A stretch of DNA of 24,545 nucleotides from an uncultured Caulobacteraceae bacterium (GCA_946482375.1 CAMLRH010000010.1:1-24545); one strand, 5' to 3'. Counted from the first letter of the stretch, positions 14,919 through 24,200 are shown. The notes: generated by a model from the sequence alone, not told the origin. Numbers and translations: made by a program.

Positions 14919-17900
14919 GTGAGAACAGGCCCATCATTTCGCACTCGTCTTCTGGGTGGCGCCGCGCTGGCCGCGGCTATCAGCTGCGCCCAGCCGGCGT
15001 TCGCTCAAGCAGAGACCATAGATATCGCGCCCCAGCCGCTGACGACCGCCCTTTATCAACTGGGCGTCCAGACGGGACAGCAGATCATTTTCTCGCCCTC
15101 GCTCGCTGCGGCGAAGATGTCGCAAGGCACGAGAAGCGCCGACAATATCGAACTCGCCCTCAACCAGCTCCTCGAAGGCACTGGCCTGACCTACGAACGC
15201 ACCGCCGACGCCATCCTGATCAAAAAGGCCGCCGCCGACCCCCAGTCCGGAAGCGCCGCGGGGGACGGCGCTGACGGGACTGTCGATACGCTGATCGTCA
15301 CCGCTCAAAAGCGGGAAGAAGACATCCAGGATGTGCCGATCGCGATCAGCGCGTTCACGCAGGAGGCTCTGGAGACCCACCAGATCGCCGGCGGTCCGGA
15401 CCTGATCACCCAGGTCCCGAACATGACCTTCACCAAGACGAACTTCAGTTCGTACTCGATCCAGCTTCGCGGCATTGGCACCCAGGCGATTTCCGCGACA
15501 ACCGACCCGGGCGTCGCCGTCGCCTTCAACAACACGCCCTTCATCCAGAACCGCTTCTTCGAGCAGGAATTCTACGACCTGGCGCGCGTCGAGGTGCTGC
15601 GGGGTCCGCAGGGCACGCTCTACGGCCGCAACGCCACGGCGGGCGTCGTCAACATCATTTCGCAAAAGCCGAAGTTCACCGCCGAGGCCAAGCTTTCGGC
15701 TGACGTGGCCAACTACAACTCCACGCGCGTCGAGGGCATGGTCAACGTGCCGCTGGTCGAAGACAAGGTCGCCTTGCGGCTGGCCGGCGCCTGGACCAAG
15801 CGCGAGGGCTACGCCACCAACGAGCTCACCGGCAACCCGATCGACGGCCGCAATCTCTGGTCGACCCGGCTTTCGTTGCGGTTCACGCCCAACGACAAGA
15901 TCGACGCCAACCTGATCTGGGAGCATTTCGAGGAAGACGACGACCGCCTGCGTTCGGGCAAGCAGCTGTGCAAGAAGCACGTGGTCACGCAGGTCGGCGA
16001 TATTGCGACGCCCGATTTCAACCAGAGGCTGGTCATTGGAGGCGGCCAGGGCGCCGACTACATCGCCGTTCAGCCGCGCTTCAGCCAGGGCTGCATCCGC
16101 AATTCGCTCTATTCGCCGGACTCCTTCCAGACGCCGAACGGCGCGTCGGTCCCCTACTATGTGCCGCTGGGCGCCATCGGCCTTCCGACGACCTTCTTCG
16201 ACCCCTACGCAAGCCAGGTGCAGTCGCCCGACCTGCGGGTCATCGAGTCGAGTATCGAGCCGGAGTATCGGGCCAAGGCCGATATCGGCGAGCTGCAGGT
16301 CAGCTGGGATATCACCGATCACCTGACCTTCAGTTCGGAAACCGGCTACGCGTCCGACTTCGTTTACTCCCTGCAGGACTTCAACCGCTTCAATACGGTC
16401 GAGGGCGCATGGAATACGACCAGCAACGGCGGCCAGGTCGCCATCGCGGCCGGTCGCCTGAACTCTGACGGGGAGTTCTGCGATCCCCAGCTCGGCTGCT
16501 CCAGCAGGCTGATCGCGGTAGATATCGCGACCGCCGAAGGCCGGCAGTTCAACCAGGAATTCCGTATCGCCTCGGACTTCGATGGGCCGTTCAACTTCAG
16601 CCTCGGCGCCAACTTCACGCGCTTCGACCTGATGGCGAAGTACTACGTCTTCATCAACTCTCTGGGGCTGGCGGCCACCGGCAACAACACCAATTCCATA
16701 TACGGTCCGGACAACCTGTATGTGCCCGGCGTGTCGGACAACAGCGAATGCCAGACGACCGGGATGATCCAGGGCGACCCGGAGGAGGCGTACGGCTACC
16801 TGTGCGTCTATATCGAGCCGAACCCGATCTCGAACATACAGGATCAGGGTCACAACTATTTCCTCAGCAAGAACCCCTACAAGCTCATCTCATATGCGGT
16901 GTTCGGTGAAGCCTATTATGAAATCACTGAAAATCTGAGGTTGACGGCGGGCCTTCGCTGGACCGTGGACAAGAAGGAAGCGCCGCGGATTCCGAGCTGG
17001 ACGCTGGTGGGCGGCACCGTCGGCTATCCCGTGCAGGAAGTCATTGAGCAGGAATGGCGCGAACCCACCGGGCGCCTGGCCCTCGACTGGAAGCCAGACC
17101 TGACGTTCACCGACGAGACGCTGCTCTATGCGTCCTACGCACATGGCTACAAGGCGGGCGGAGCCAATCCACCGCCGCTCGTAAACCCGTTGTCGCCGGA
17201 GTCTTTCGCCAGCGGTCCGGGCGGCGGCGGCGGACCCGTTCTGCGAGACTTCGCCTCAGCCACCCGGCCAAAGACATTCGAAGCGGAGTACGTGAACGCG
17301 TTCGAACTCGGCGCCAAGAACACGCTGGCGGACGGTCGGGTCGTCCTGAACATGGCCGCCTTCTACTACGACTACACGGGCTATCAGATCTCGGAGATCG
17401 TGGACCGTTCGGCGTTCAACCAGAATTACGATGCTGAAGTCTGGGGGCTGGAAATCGAGGCCGACTGGCGGGTGTTTGAGAATCTGAAGCTGGGCTTCAA
17501 GGGCGGCTACGAGAACACTCGCATCGCTGACCACGAGCGGGCCGTCGACCTCATGGACCGGACGGCCGGCAATCCGGACTGGGTGATAATCCGTCCGTTC
17601 CCGACGAACCCGTCCAGCTGCATCCTGCCGGTCGCGCTCTTCACCCATCAGGGAAACCTGCCCCAGGCGCCCGGAGAAGATCCGATTGTCCTGAGCGGCC
17701 TCAATCCCGGCAACGCCATCTTTGACGTGGGCGGCGGCGGCGGTGCGTCCGACGGTGGTTGCGAACGGGCCTATGTGCTCGGGCGCGACCCCATAACGAA
17801 CTTCCTCTACACACCTGATCCGGTGGGAGCCGTCACCAATTGGGCCGATAGCACCTATCCCGGCTGGAATCCGGACTGGGCGCCGAACAACGGCGAAGGC

Positions 17901-19409
17901 TTCGACAAGCCGCTGGGCGGCAACCAGCTGCCGAACGCACCCAACTACACCGCGACGCTGACGGTCGACTACACCCTGCCGTTGCCGAACGAGTGGCTGA
18001 TGACGCTGCACACTGACCTCTACTGGCAGTCGGAAAGCTGGTGGCGGATCTTCAACGACCACGAGTACGACAAGCTCGACGAGTACTTCACGACCAACCT
18101 GGCCGCGATCTTCACGAATGAAGACGCCGGCTGGAAGGTGATGGCCTACGTCAAGAACGTCTTCGACCGCGACAGCATTACCGGCGCGTTCCTCAACTCC
18201 GACGACACCGGCCTGACCACCAATGTCTTCCTGACCGAGCCGCGTCTTTTCGGCCTGCGCGCCACCAAGGAGTTCCAGGGCGGCGCCTGGTGGCCGGGTC
18301 TGGGAAGCGATCACGCCGGGCCATACCCGCTATCGGTCGAACTGTCCGGCATGGTTCAGCGACAGGAAGCTGAATACGAAACCGTCACGCCCAGTTTCAT
18401 AGATTCGTTCTCGTCCGGCCTGAACTCCCTCGATGAGGCGCAGAACCGCGATCTGGACAGGGGCGACGGGCGTGAGGTGCGCGTGACGTGGCGCCCGGGC
18501 GCGGGCCCCTGGGCCATCTCCGGCGGGCTGCGCTACGGCCGTACGAACAGCGACGTGACGCGCATTCACCGCGATGAGCAGGGGCCTGGTGCGTGTGGAT
18601 TCCCGGACTGGCATCCCAGCGCCCCTTACTGTGCACCAGAATTCCGGGACGATCCATTCTACGCCGGCATCTATCTCTACCCTACCAACTTCTCGGACTC
18701 CACGATCCGGACGCGGGAGCGGCACGAAATCGCCGAGTTCCGAGTTGGCCGAGACGTCGGCCTTGGGCTGGGCGATCGTATGTCATCCAACATTGGCGTG
18801 GACTTGCGGTACGCCAAGCTGACGTCGGCGACTGATGTTGAGATGAGAGGCATACCGAACCTCGAATTCACCGACGGCTGGATCATCGACCATTTTATTG
18901 AGGACAGTAACAAATACCCGACCAGCTTCACGCGATACCAGGCTGAGCTCACCGTTGAGCGCGAGTTCGAGGGAGCCGGCCCCATGCTTTCCTGGGAGGG
19001 CGCCGCCGCGCTGCTTGGGAATAGGCGTGAGGGTCAGGTTTCCCTGGATTGGGACCTGAGCGGCGGGGCGCTGTTCGGGAAGCAGAAAACCAGCACCTCG
19101 GGTGTTGAAGCGACCGGGGCCTTTGAAGGCAGGCTCAGTCCCATACAGCTCTACGCGGGCATCGCGCAGTTCAGGGCGGACATGGAGCCGGAGACGATCT
19201 CCGAGCCGCCCCGCTCCGAGTCCGTCACCGTGCCGGTCGTGGATCTCAGTCTCGGCCTCTCCTACGAGGTCCAGCGTGTGAAGATCGGCGCGGGCTATCG
19301 CTGGGAGCGCTACTTCGACGCCATCGACGGCGGCTTCGAGGAACACAGGTCCTTCGACCGCACTATCGACGGACCTTACTTCAAGCTCTCCGTCGGCTTC
19401 GGCGGCTAG
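14919..19409 (+). CDS. Giant STN TonB-dependent receptor fused to a second putative barrel (cassette 3)
   Basis: This 1496-residue protein starts at GTG 14919, 8 nt after a strong GGGGGAG. The signal peptide ends about residue 29 (AFA/Q), and the STN domain covers about 34-103. The repeat-bearing linker is followed by DTLIVTAQKRE. The plug contains ARVEVLRGPQGTLYGRNATA, and the barrel runs to about Phe1119 (LFGLRATKEF). A WW hinge leads into about 377 further residues homologous to the extension of receptor 2. The plug and barrel are very close to receptors 2 and 4 (for example TKTNFSSYSIQLRGIGTQAI), while the STN part is different. It has the same four loop-cysteine pairs. It is an outer-membrane transporter and signal transducer; the substrate is unknown. 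Confidence 0.93.
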   Translation: MRTGPSFRTRLLGGAALAAAISCAQPAFAQAETIDIAPQPLTTALYQLGVQTGQQIIFSPSLAAAKMSQGTRSADNIELALNQLLEGTGLTYERTADAILIKKAAADPQSGSAAGDGADGTVDTLIVTAQKREEDIQDVPIAISAFTQEALETHQIAGGPDLITQVPNMTFTKTNFSSYSIQLRGIGTQAISATTDPGVAVAFNNTPFIQNRFFEQEFYDLARVEVLRGPQGTLYGRNATAGVVNIISQKPKFTAEAKLSADVANYNSTRVEGMVNVPLVEDKVALRLAGAWTKREGYATNELTGNPIDGRNLWSTRLSLRFTPNDKIDANLIWEHFEEDDDRLRSGKQLCKKHVVTQVGDIATPDFNQRLVIGGGQGADYIAVQPRFSQGCIRNSLYSPDSFQTPNGASVPYYVPLGAIGLPTTFFDPYASQVQSPDLRVIESSIEPEYRAKADIGELQVSWDITDHLTFSSETGYASDFVYSLQDFNRFNTVEGAWNTTSNGGQVAIAAGRLNSDGEFCDPQLGCSSRLIAVDIATAEGRQFNQEFRIASDFDGPFNFSLGANFTRFDLMAKYYVFINSLGLAATGNNTNSIYGPDNLYVPGVSDNSECQTTGMIQGDPEEAYGYLCVYIEPNPISNIQDQGHNYFLSKNPYKLISYAVFGEAYYEITENLRLTAGLRWTVDKKEAPRIPSWTLVGGTVGYPVQEVIEQEWREPTGRLALDWKPDLTFTDETLLYASYAHGYKAGGANPPPLVNPLSPESFASGPGGGGGPVLRDFASATRPKTFEAEYVNAFELGAKNTLADGRVVLNMAAFYYDYTGYQISEIVDRSAFNQNYDAEVWGLEIEADWRVFENLKLGFKGGYENTRIADHERAVDLMDRTAGNPDWVIIRPFPTNPSSCILPVALFTHQGNLPQAPGEDPIVLSGLNPGNAIFDVGGGGGASDGGCERAYVLGRDPITNFLYTPDPVGAVTNWADSTYPGWNPDWAPNNGEGFDKPLGGNQLPNAPNYTATLTVDYTLPLPNEWLMTLHTDLYWQSESWWRIFNDHEYDKLDEYFTTNLAAIFTNEDAGWKVMAYVKNVFDRDSITGAFLNSDDTGLTTNVFLTEPRLFGLRATKEFQGGAWWPGLGSDHAGPYPLSVELSGMVQRQEAEYETVTPSFIDSFSSGLNSLDEAQNRDLDRGDGREVRVTWRPGAGPWAISGGLRYGRTNSDVTRIHRDEQGPGACGFPDWHPSAPYCAPEFRDDPFYAGIYLYPTNFSDSTIRTRERHEIAEFRVGRDVGLGLGDRMSSNIGVDLRYAKLTSATDVEMRGIPNLEFTDGWIIDHFIEDSNKYPTSFTRYQAELTVEREFEGAGPMLSWEGAAALLGNRREGQVSLDWDLSGGALFGKQKTSTSGVEATGAFEGRLSPIQLYAGIAQFRADMEPETISEPPRSESVTVPVVDLSLGLSYEVQRVKIGAGYRWERYFDAIDGGFEEHRSFDRTIDGPYFKLSVGFGG
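15249..15274 (+). repeat. 26-bp hinge repeat, copy 3 of 4
   Basis: Identical to 3738-3763, 9035-9060 and 21578-21603. It lies between the STN and plug coding parts of receptor 3. Confidence 0.9.
18276..19406 (+). other. C-terminal second-barrel domain of receptor 3
   Basis: Residues 1120-1496 align by eye along their length with the extension of receptor 2. Matching blocks are GGAWWPG, LSVELSGMVQRQ, GDGREVRVTWRPGAGPW, HEIAEFRVGRDVGLG, VDLRYAKLTSAT, EREFEGAGPMLSWEG, LFGKQKTSTSG, IGAGYRWERYFD and the end GPYFKLSVGFGG. Central loops differ in length and sequence but keep one cysteine pair (GACGFP and PYCAPE). The pattern of strands and the end near the C-terminus support a beta-barrel; family assignment (Lpg1974-like) is tentative. 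Confidence 0.6.
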
Positions 19410-19437
19410 CTCCGGCTTCGGTCCCCTCTGAACCGGA
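19410..19437 (+). repeat. Repeated 3' untranslated segment, copy 2
   Basis: Identical over 28 bp to 13097-13124. It lies immediately after the receptor 3 stop; copy 1 has a 3-nt insertion between stop and repeat. Confidence 0.8.
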
Positions 19438-19445
19438 TACACTCG

Positions 19446-19473
19446 ATGGCGGCGGGCGCACACCCGCCGCCAT
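19446..19473 (+). terminator. Rho-independent terminator after cassette 3
   Basis: A perfect 11-bp stem (19446-19456 with 19463-19473) encloses a 6-nt loop and is followed by TTTTC. As at the cassette 2/3 junction, its T tract lies where the A/T upstream element of the next sigma promoter is expected. Confidence 0.87.
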
Positions 19474-19517
19474 TTTTCTGTCCGCGGCGATATAGGGTAC
19501 GCTCGATTTCCAGCGTT
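19472..19517 (+). promoter_or_regulatory. Predicted ECF-type promoter of sigma gene 4
   Basis: An A/T tract (19472-19477) precedes CGATATAGGG (TAGGG at 19493-19497) and GCGTT (19513-19517). The same CGATATAGGG and GCGTT stand in front of receptor 4. A TTG at 19516 that could extend the sigma frame lies inside the -10 core, so it cannot be the start if this promoter is used. Confidence 0.65.
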
Positions 19518-19569
19518 GAATGAGGTGAGCCCCTCGTCTGTGCGCGGGGCGTCGTGGGCGTCGACGTCG

Positions 19570-20130
19570 ATGGAATCGCCGGCCGGGAAGTCTCCCGCGG
19601 AGTTGCGCAAGCCCGCCGATGCGGCGCGGCGCGAGAGCGTGCGCCGCTATATGGTCGAGTACGGCCCGGCGCTGCGCCGCTACTTCCAGCGAAAGGTGGG
19701 CCCCGCCGAGGTCGACGACCTCGTCCAGGACGTCTTCCTGAAGATGCAGGGCAGGGGCGCCTCGGCCAAGGAGACGCCTGAGAACATCGAGGGTTACCTG
19801 TTCCGTACGGCCGCCAACGTGCTGGTCTCCCACTTCCGCAAGCGCACGACGCAGGGCTGGAACCGGCTCGATCCGCTGGAGGACTTCCCCGATCCGCTCG
19901 ACGACGTCTCGCCCGAGCGGGTGCTGATCGGCCGCCAGGCGGTGGACCGCGTCGCCGTCGCGTTGCAGGCCCTGCCGCCCCGCGCGCGTCAGGCCTTCCT
20001 GCTGCACCGCTTCGAGGAGCTGACCTATCCGGTGATCGCCGCCCGCATGGGCATCAGCGTCAAGGCGGTCGAGGCGCTGGTCGCTCGCGCCATGCAGCGG
20101 CTGGGCGAGCTGGTGGGGGAGCGCACATGA
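19570..20130 (+). CDS. ECF sigma factor, FecI-like (cassette 4)
   Basis: This 186-residue ECF sigma factor has region 2 with EYGPALRRYFQRK, DDLVQDVFLKMQ and NIEGYLFRTAANVLVSHFRK. The linker includes DDVSPERVLIG. Region 4 has the helix-turn-helix IAARMGISVKAVEALVARAM. The frame is open upstream to 19516, but that would overlap the predicted -10 element. ATG 19570 gives a leader length and N-terminus like those of the paralogs, although its ribosome-binding site is weak; GTG 19540 is an alternative. The stop overlaps the FecR ATG. Confidence 0.92.
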   Translation: MESPAGKSPAELRKPADAARRESVRRYMVEYGPALRRYFQRKVGPAEVDDLVQDVFLKMQGRGASAKETPENIEGYLFRTAANVLVSHFRKRTTQGWNRLDPLEDFPDPLDDVSPERVLIGRQAVDRVAVALQALPPRARQAFLLHRFEELTYPVIAARMGISVKAVEALVARAMQRLGELVGERT

Positions 20131-21149
20131 CCTCCGCCCCCGACGCCGCGCCCGAAGACATGATGGAGACCGCCGCCCGCTGGTTCGCGCGCCGCCGCTC
20201 GGGGGAACTTGGCTCGGAGGAGGCGCAGGCGCTGGAGGCCTGGCTCGCCGAAAGCCCGGCCCACCGCGACGCCTTCCGCGACCTGCAGATCGCCTGGCGC
20301 GACGTCGAGACCATGCGCGACGACCCGCGCATCATGGCCATGCGGGCCGAGGCCGTCGCCGCGCCCAACCCGTTGCGCCGCCGCGTGCTGACCGGCGCCA
20401 TCGCCGCCGGCTTTGCTTTCGCGGCCGTGGGCGCCGCCACGCTCGGCGGGCGCGAGATGCTATGGGCGGGCCAGCGCTATTCGGACCAGGAATACAGCAC
20501 CGGCGTTGGCCAGCGCGCGACGGTGACGCTGCCCGACGGCACGGTGCTGACGCTGAACACCGACAGCCGCGTGCGCACCCGCGCCGCCGCCGACAAGCGG
20601 CTGATCTACCTCGACCGCGGCCAGGCCTTCTTCAAGGTGGCGAAGGACCGCCGCCATCCGTTCGTCGTCACCGCCGGCGGGCGCACGATCACCGCGCTCG
20701 GCACCGCCTTCGACGTGCGTGTGGACGACGGGCGGCTGTTCAAGGTGACCCTGGTCGAGGGCCGGGTGCGGGTCGAAAACCCGCCCGCCGCCGCCCGCTC
20801 GCCATCGGCTCCGAAGGGGCAGGCGACGGAGATGATCGCCGGAACCCAGCTCGTCGAACGCGGCGACGCCAAGTGGGACCTGGCCCGCACCGACGTGCGC
20901 CGCGAGACCAGCTGGACCACCGGCCAGCTTGTTTTCTACAGCGCCCCGCTGACCCAGGTGGTCGCCGAGCTGAACCGCTATTCCGACAAGAAGATCGTCA
21001 TCGACGACGCCACCTATGCCGCGCGACCGATCAGCGGCACGTTCAAGGCCGGCGACGTCGACACCTTCGCGCGCGGTTTGGAGACCTATCAGCTCGCCCG
21101 TATCGAGAGCGACACGCCGGAAGCCGTCGTGCTCGGGCCGCCGGAATAA
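20127..21149 (+). CDS. FecR-type anti-sigma factor (cassette 4)
   Basis: This 340-residue protein has the N-terminal FecR-associated domain at about residues 12-60 (AARWFARRRSGELGSEEAQA, AWLAESPAHRDAFRDLQ). Three arginines (84-86) stand before the membrane segment (about 87-107). The FecR domain (about 120-217) contains TVTLPDGTVLTLNTDS, IYLDRGQAFFKVAKD and ALGTAFDVRV. The C-terminal STN-like domain (about 265-335) contains LTQVVAELNRYSDKKIVIDD. The ATG overlaps the sigma stop (ATGA), and the stop codon is embedded in the A/T tract of the receptor 4 promoter. Confidence 0.93.
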   Translation: MTSAPDAAPEDMMETAARWFARRRSGELGSEEAQALEAWLAESPAHRDAFRDLQIAWRDVETMRDDPRIMAMRAEAVAAPNPLRRRVLTGAIAAGFAFAAVGAATLGGREMLWAGQRYSDQEYSTGVGQRATVTLPDGTVLTLNTDSRVRTRAAADKRLIYLDRGQAFFKVAKDRRHPFVVTAGGRTITALGTAFDVRVDDGRLFKVTLVEGRVRVENPPAAARSPSAPKGQATEMIAGTQLVERGDAKWDLARTDVRRETSWTTGQLVFYSAPLTQVVAELNRYSDKKIVIDDATYAARPISGTFKAGDVDTFARGLETYQLARIESDTPEAVVLGPPE

Positions 21150-21192
21150 AAATAGAGGGCGTCGATATAGGGCGCCGTGAAATCCCCGCGTT
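21145..21192 (+). promoter_or_regulatory. Predicted ECF-type promoter of receptor gene 4
   Basis: An A/T tract (21145-21154) precedes CGATATAGGG (TAGGG at 21168-21172) and GCGTT (21188-21192). This is the same variant and spacing as the sigma 4 promoter. Confidence 0.65.
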
Positions 21193-21200
21193 AGGTAGAG

Positions 21201-21224
21201 TGAGGAGCTTTCATTTGTTCCTCA
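21201..21224 (+). promoter_or_regulatory. Leader hairpin of receptor mRNA 4
   Basis: TGAGGA (21201-21206) pairs with TCCTCA (21219-21224) around a 12-nt loop, starting 9 nt after the -10 core. The ribosome-binding site AAAGGGGGAG (21231-21240) follows. Confidence 0.42.
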
Positions 21225-21244
21225 AAGAAAAAAGGGGGAGCGAA

Positions 21245-24200
21245 ATGAACCGGGGCCGTCGTACGGCTCGCGCGCACCTGTTGTGCGGCGCGGCTATATC
21301 TGCAGTCATCTCGATGTCGGGCGTCGCGTTCGCGCAAGACGCCGAGCCGATCAGCATTCCGTCGCAATCGCTGGCCACCGCGCTGAACAGTTTCGGCGTG
21401 CAGACCGGCCGAGCCGTGATGTTCAAGCCCGAACTCGCCGCCGGCAAACAAAGCCGCGCCGTCGACGCCGCCGCCGACCCCGAACTCGCCCTCAACGAAC
21501 TCCTCTCCGGCACCGGCCTCTCCTGGCGGCGCCAAGGCGACCTCTTCATGATCGTGGAGAGCACCGACCCCCAGTCCGGAAGCGCCGCGGGGGACGGCGC
21601 TGAGGGGACTGTCGATACCCTGGTGGTCACCGCGCAGAAGCGCGAGGAAGACATCCAGGACGTGCCGATCGCCATTTCGGCGTTCACGCAGGAAGACCTG
21701 ACAAGGTCGCAGGTGGCCGGCGGTCCGGACCTGATCACCCAAGTCCCGAACATGACGTTCACGAAGACGAACTTCAGCTCGTACTCGGTGCAGCTGCGTG
21801 GGATCGGAACACAGGCGATTTCCGCCACCACGGACCCGGCGGTCGCGGTGGCGTTCAACAACACGCCCTTCATCCGTAACCGCTTCTTCGAGCAGGAATT
21901 CTACGACCTGCAACGCGTCGAGGTTTTGCGCGGACCGCAGGGCACGCTCTACGGCCGCAACGCGACGGCGGGCGTCGTCAACATCATCTCGCAAAAGCCG
22001 AAGTTCATTGCGGAAGCCAAGGCCTCGGGCGACGTCAGCAACTACAGTTCCAGCCGCCTCGAAGGCATGGTCAACATCCCGCTGGTCGAAGACCGGGTCG
22101 CCCTGCGCATGGCCGGCGCATGGACCAAACGCGAGGGCTATTCGGTCAACGAGCTGACTGGAAATCCGATAGATGGCCGCGATCTATGGTCCACGCGCGT
22201 CAGCCTTCGCGTGTCGCCAAACGACCGGCTCGACGCCAACCTGATCTGGGAGCACTTCGAGGAAAACGACGACCGTCTGCGCTCAGGCAAGCAGCTCTGC
22301 AAGAAGGACATCGTCACAGAAGTTCTCGCCGACGGCCTTGGGCCGAACGGAGTCGGTATCGACGTGACGGGTATAGACTATTTCGCTCCTCTTCCAGACC
22401 GCGGACAGGGCGGCGGAGACTGGGCCGGCGTCCAAGGCGTGATGAGCCAGGGCTGCGAGAGGAATTCCCTTTATGGGAAGGACTCCTTCCAGACCCCGAC
22501 CGGACTGATGCTGCCCTATTACCGCCCGCTTGGCTCCATCGGCCTGCCGGCAGCGCTCCCCGATCCCTACGTCAGCGCCGTCCAGTCGCCCGATCTTCGC
22601 GCTATCGAGTCGACAATCGACCCGATCTATCGAGCCGAAGCGGATATCGGCGAACTCCAGATCAGCTTTGATCTGACTGACACCCTGACGCTGAGTTCAG
22701 AAACTTCATATGGCGTAGACACGGTCTATTCCATGCAGGACTTCAACCGCTTCAACACCGCGCCCGGAGCGTGGGGCGGAGACCCGGACGAACTCGCGGA
22801 AATGATCGCGCGCGAGGTGCTCAGGACGGACCTCGGCCCTAATCTGACCTTCTGCGACCCGCAGTTGGGATGTTCGGACCGTCTTGTCGCTGTGGACGTC
22901 TCGACCGCCACCTCCTCGCAGTTCAGCCAGGAGTTTCGACTGGCGTCGGATTATGAGGGGCCATTCAATTTCAGCCTGGGCTTCAACTATCTACGAGGTG
23001 ACAGCGAAGACAAGTATTATGTCTTCATAAATTCACTGAGCCTGATCGCGCAAAATGGTAACAACGCCACCTATGGCGGCCCCTACGTGCCGGGGGAAAC
23101 CGACAACTCTGAGTGCCTGATCCAGGGATACGCACCGGGTCAATTCGACCGAGTGTACCCGGTTACTCATTGTGTCTACTTTGACCCTAACTCTCTTGAG
23201 AGCGTTAACGACAAAGGGCACAATTATTTTCTTAGCAAGAACCCCTACAAGCTGATTTCTTATGCCGTCTTTGGCGAGGCTTACTACCAGTTGGCGGAAA
23301 ACCTGAAGATAACCGCAGGTCTACGCTGGACGGTTGACAAAAAGGACGCGCCGCGGGTCCCCACCTGGATTTTGGCGGGAGATTCAGTCGGTTATCCGGT
23401 CGCGGAGGTTATAGAGCAAGAATGGCGGGAGCCGACGGGGCGAATTGCTCTCGACTGGAAACCGGACCTTTCCCTCACCGACGACACGATGATCTATGGC
23501 TCCTATGCCCACGGTTACAAGGCGGGCGGTGCCAATCCGCCAGGGTATGTCCGAGTTTACTATGCCGACCCGAACGAAGCCTTAGGCGATGCACTGGAGT
23601 CTGAAACTCGTCCACGGACCTTCGATCCGGAGTTTGTCGATGCCTTCGAGCTAGGAGCGAAGAACACCCTGGCCGACGGAAAAGTGACGCTGAACCTGTC
23701 GGCCTTCTACTACGACTACAAGGACTATCAGATCTCGGAGATCGTTGACCGCTCGGCCTTCAACCGCAACTTCGACGCCACGGTCTGGGGTATGGAGGTG
23801 GAAAGCGATTGGCGACCGCTCGAGAACCTGCGGCTGGGCTTCAAAGTTGGCTACCAGGAGGCGGAAATCGCCGACGGCGAACGGGCCATCGACCTGATGG
23901 ACCGCACAGCTGGAGACCCGAGCTGGATTCTTGTGCGCCCCTTCCCGACCTATGCATCGAGCTGCATTCTCCCCGTCTGGCTGTACGCCCATGAACGCCC
24001 GGATGTGTTTGGCCTTATGGGCCTCGGCGGGCCCAGTGGCGGCCATCCGGGCGGCTGTGAACTCGCCTACATTCAGGGTGTGGACCCCGTGACCGCACTA
24101 CCCCATGTGCCAAATCCGACGGTGGAGTTGGGCGGCATAAGTTCTTTGGGCAATTGGGTTGCAGGATCCTACGCTGGCTGGGATCCTACGACGGCGCCCA

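Noticed and set aside
14934..16853. Long minus-strand open frame (639 codons) opposite receptor 3
   Set aside because: It mirrors the receptor gene codon by codon, lacks any recognisable domain and appears opposite the other receptors too; it is a by-product of GC-rich codon use.
19516..19569. N-terminal extension of sigma 4 starting at TTG 19516
   Set aside because: The TTG lies in the predicted -10 core, and paralogs have shorter N-termini.
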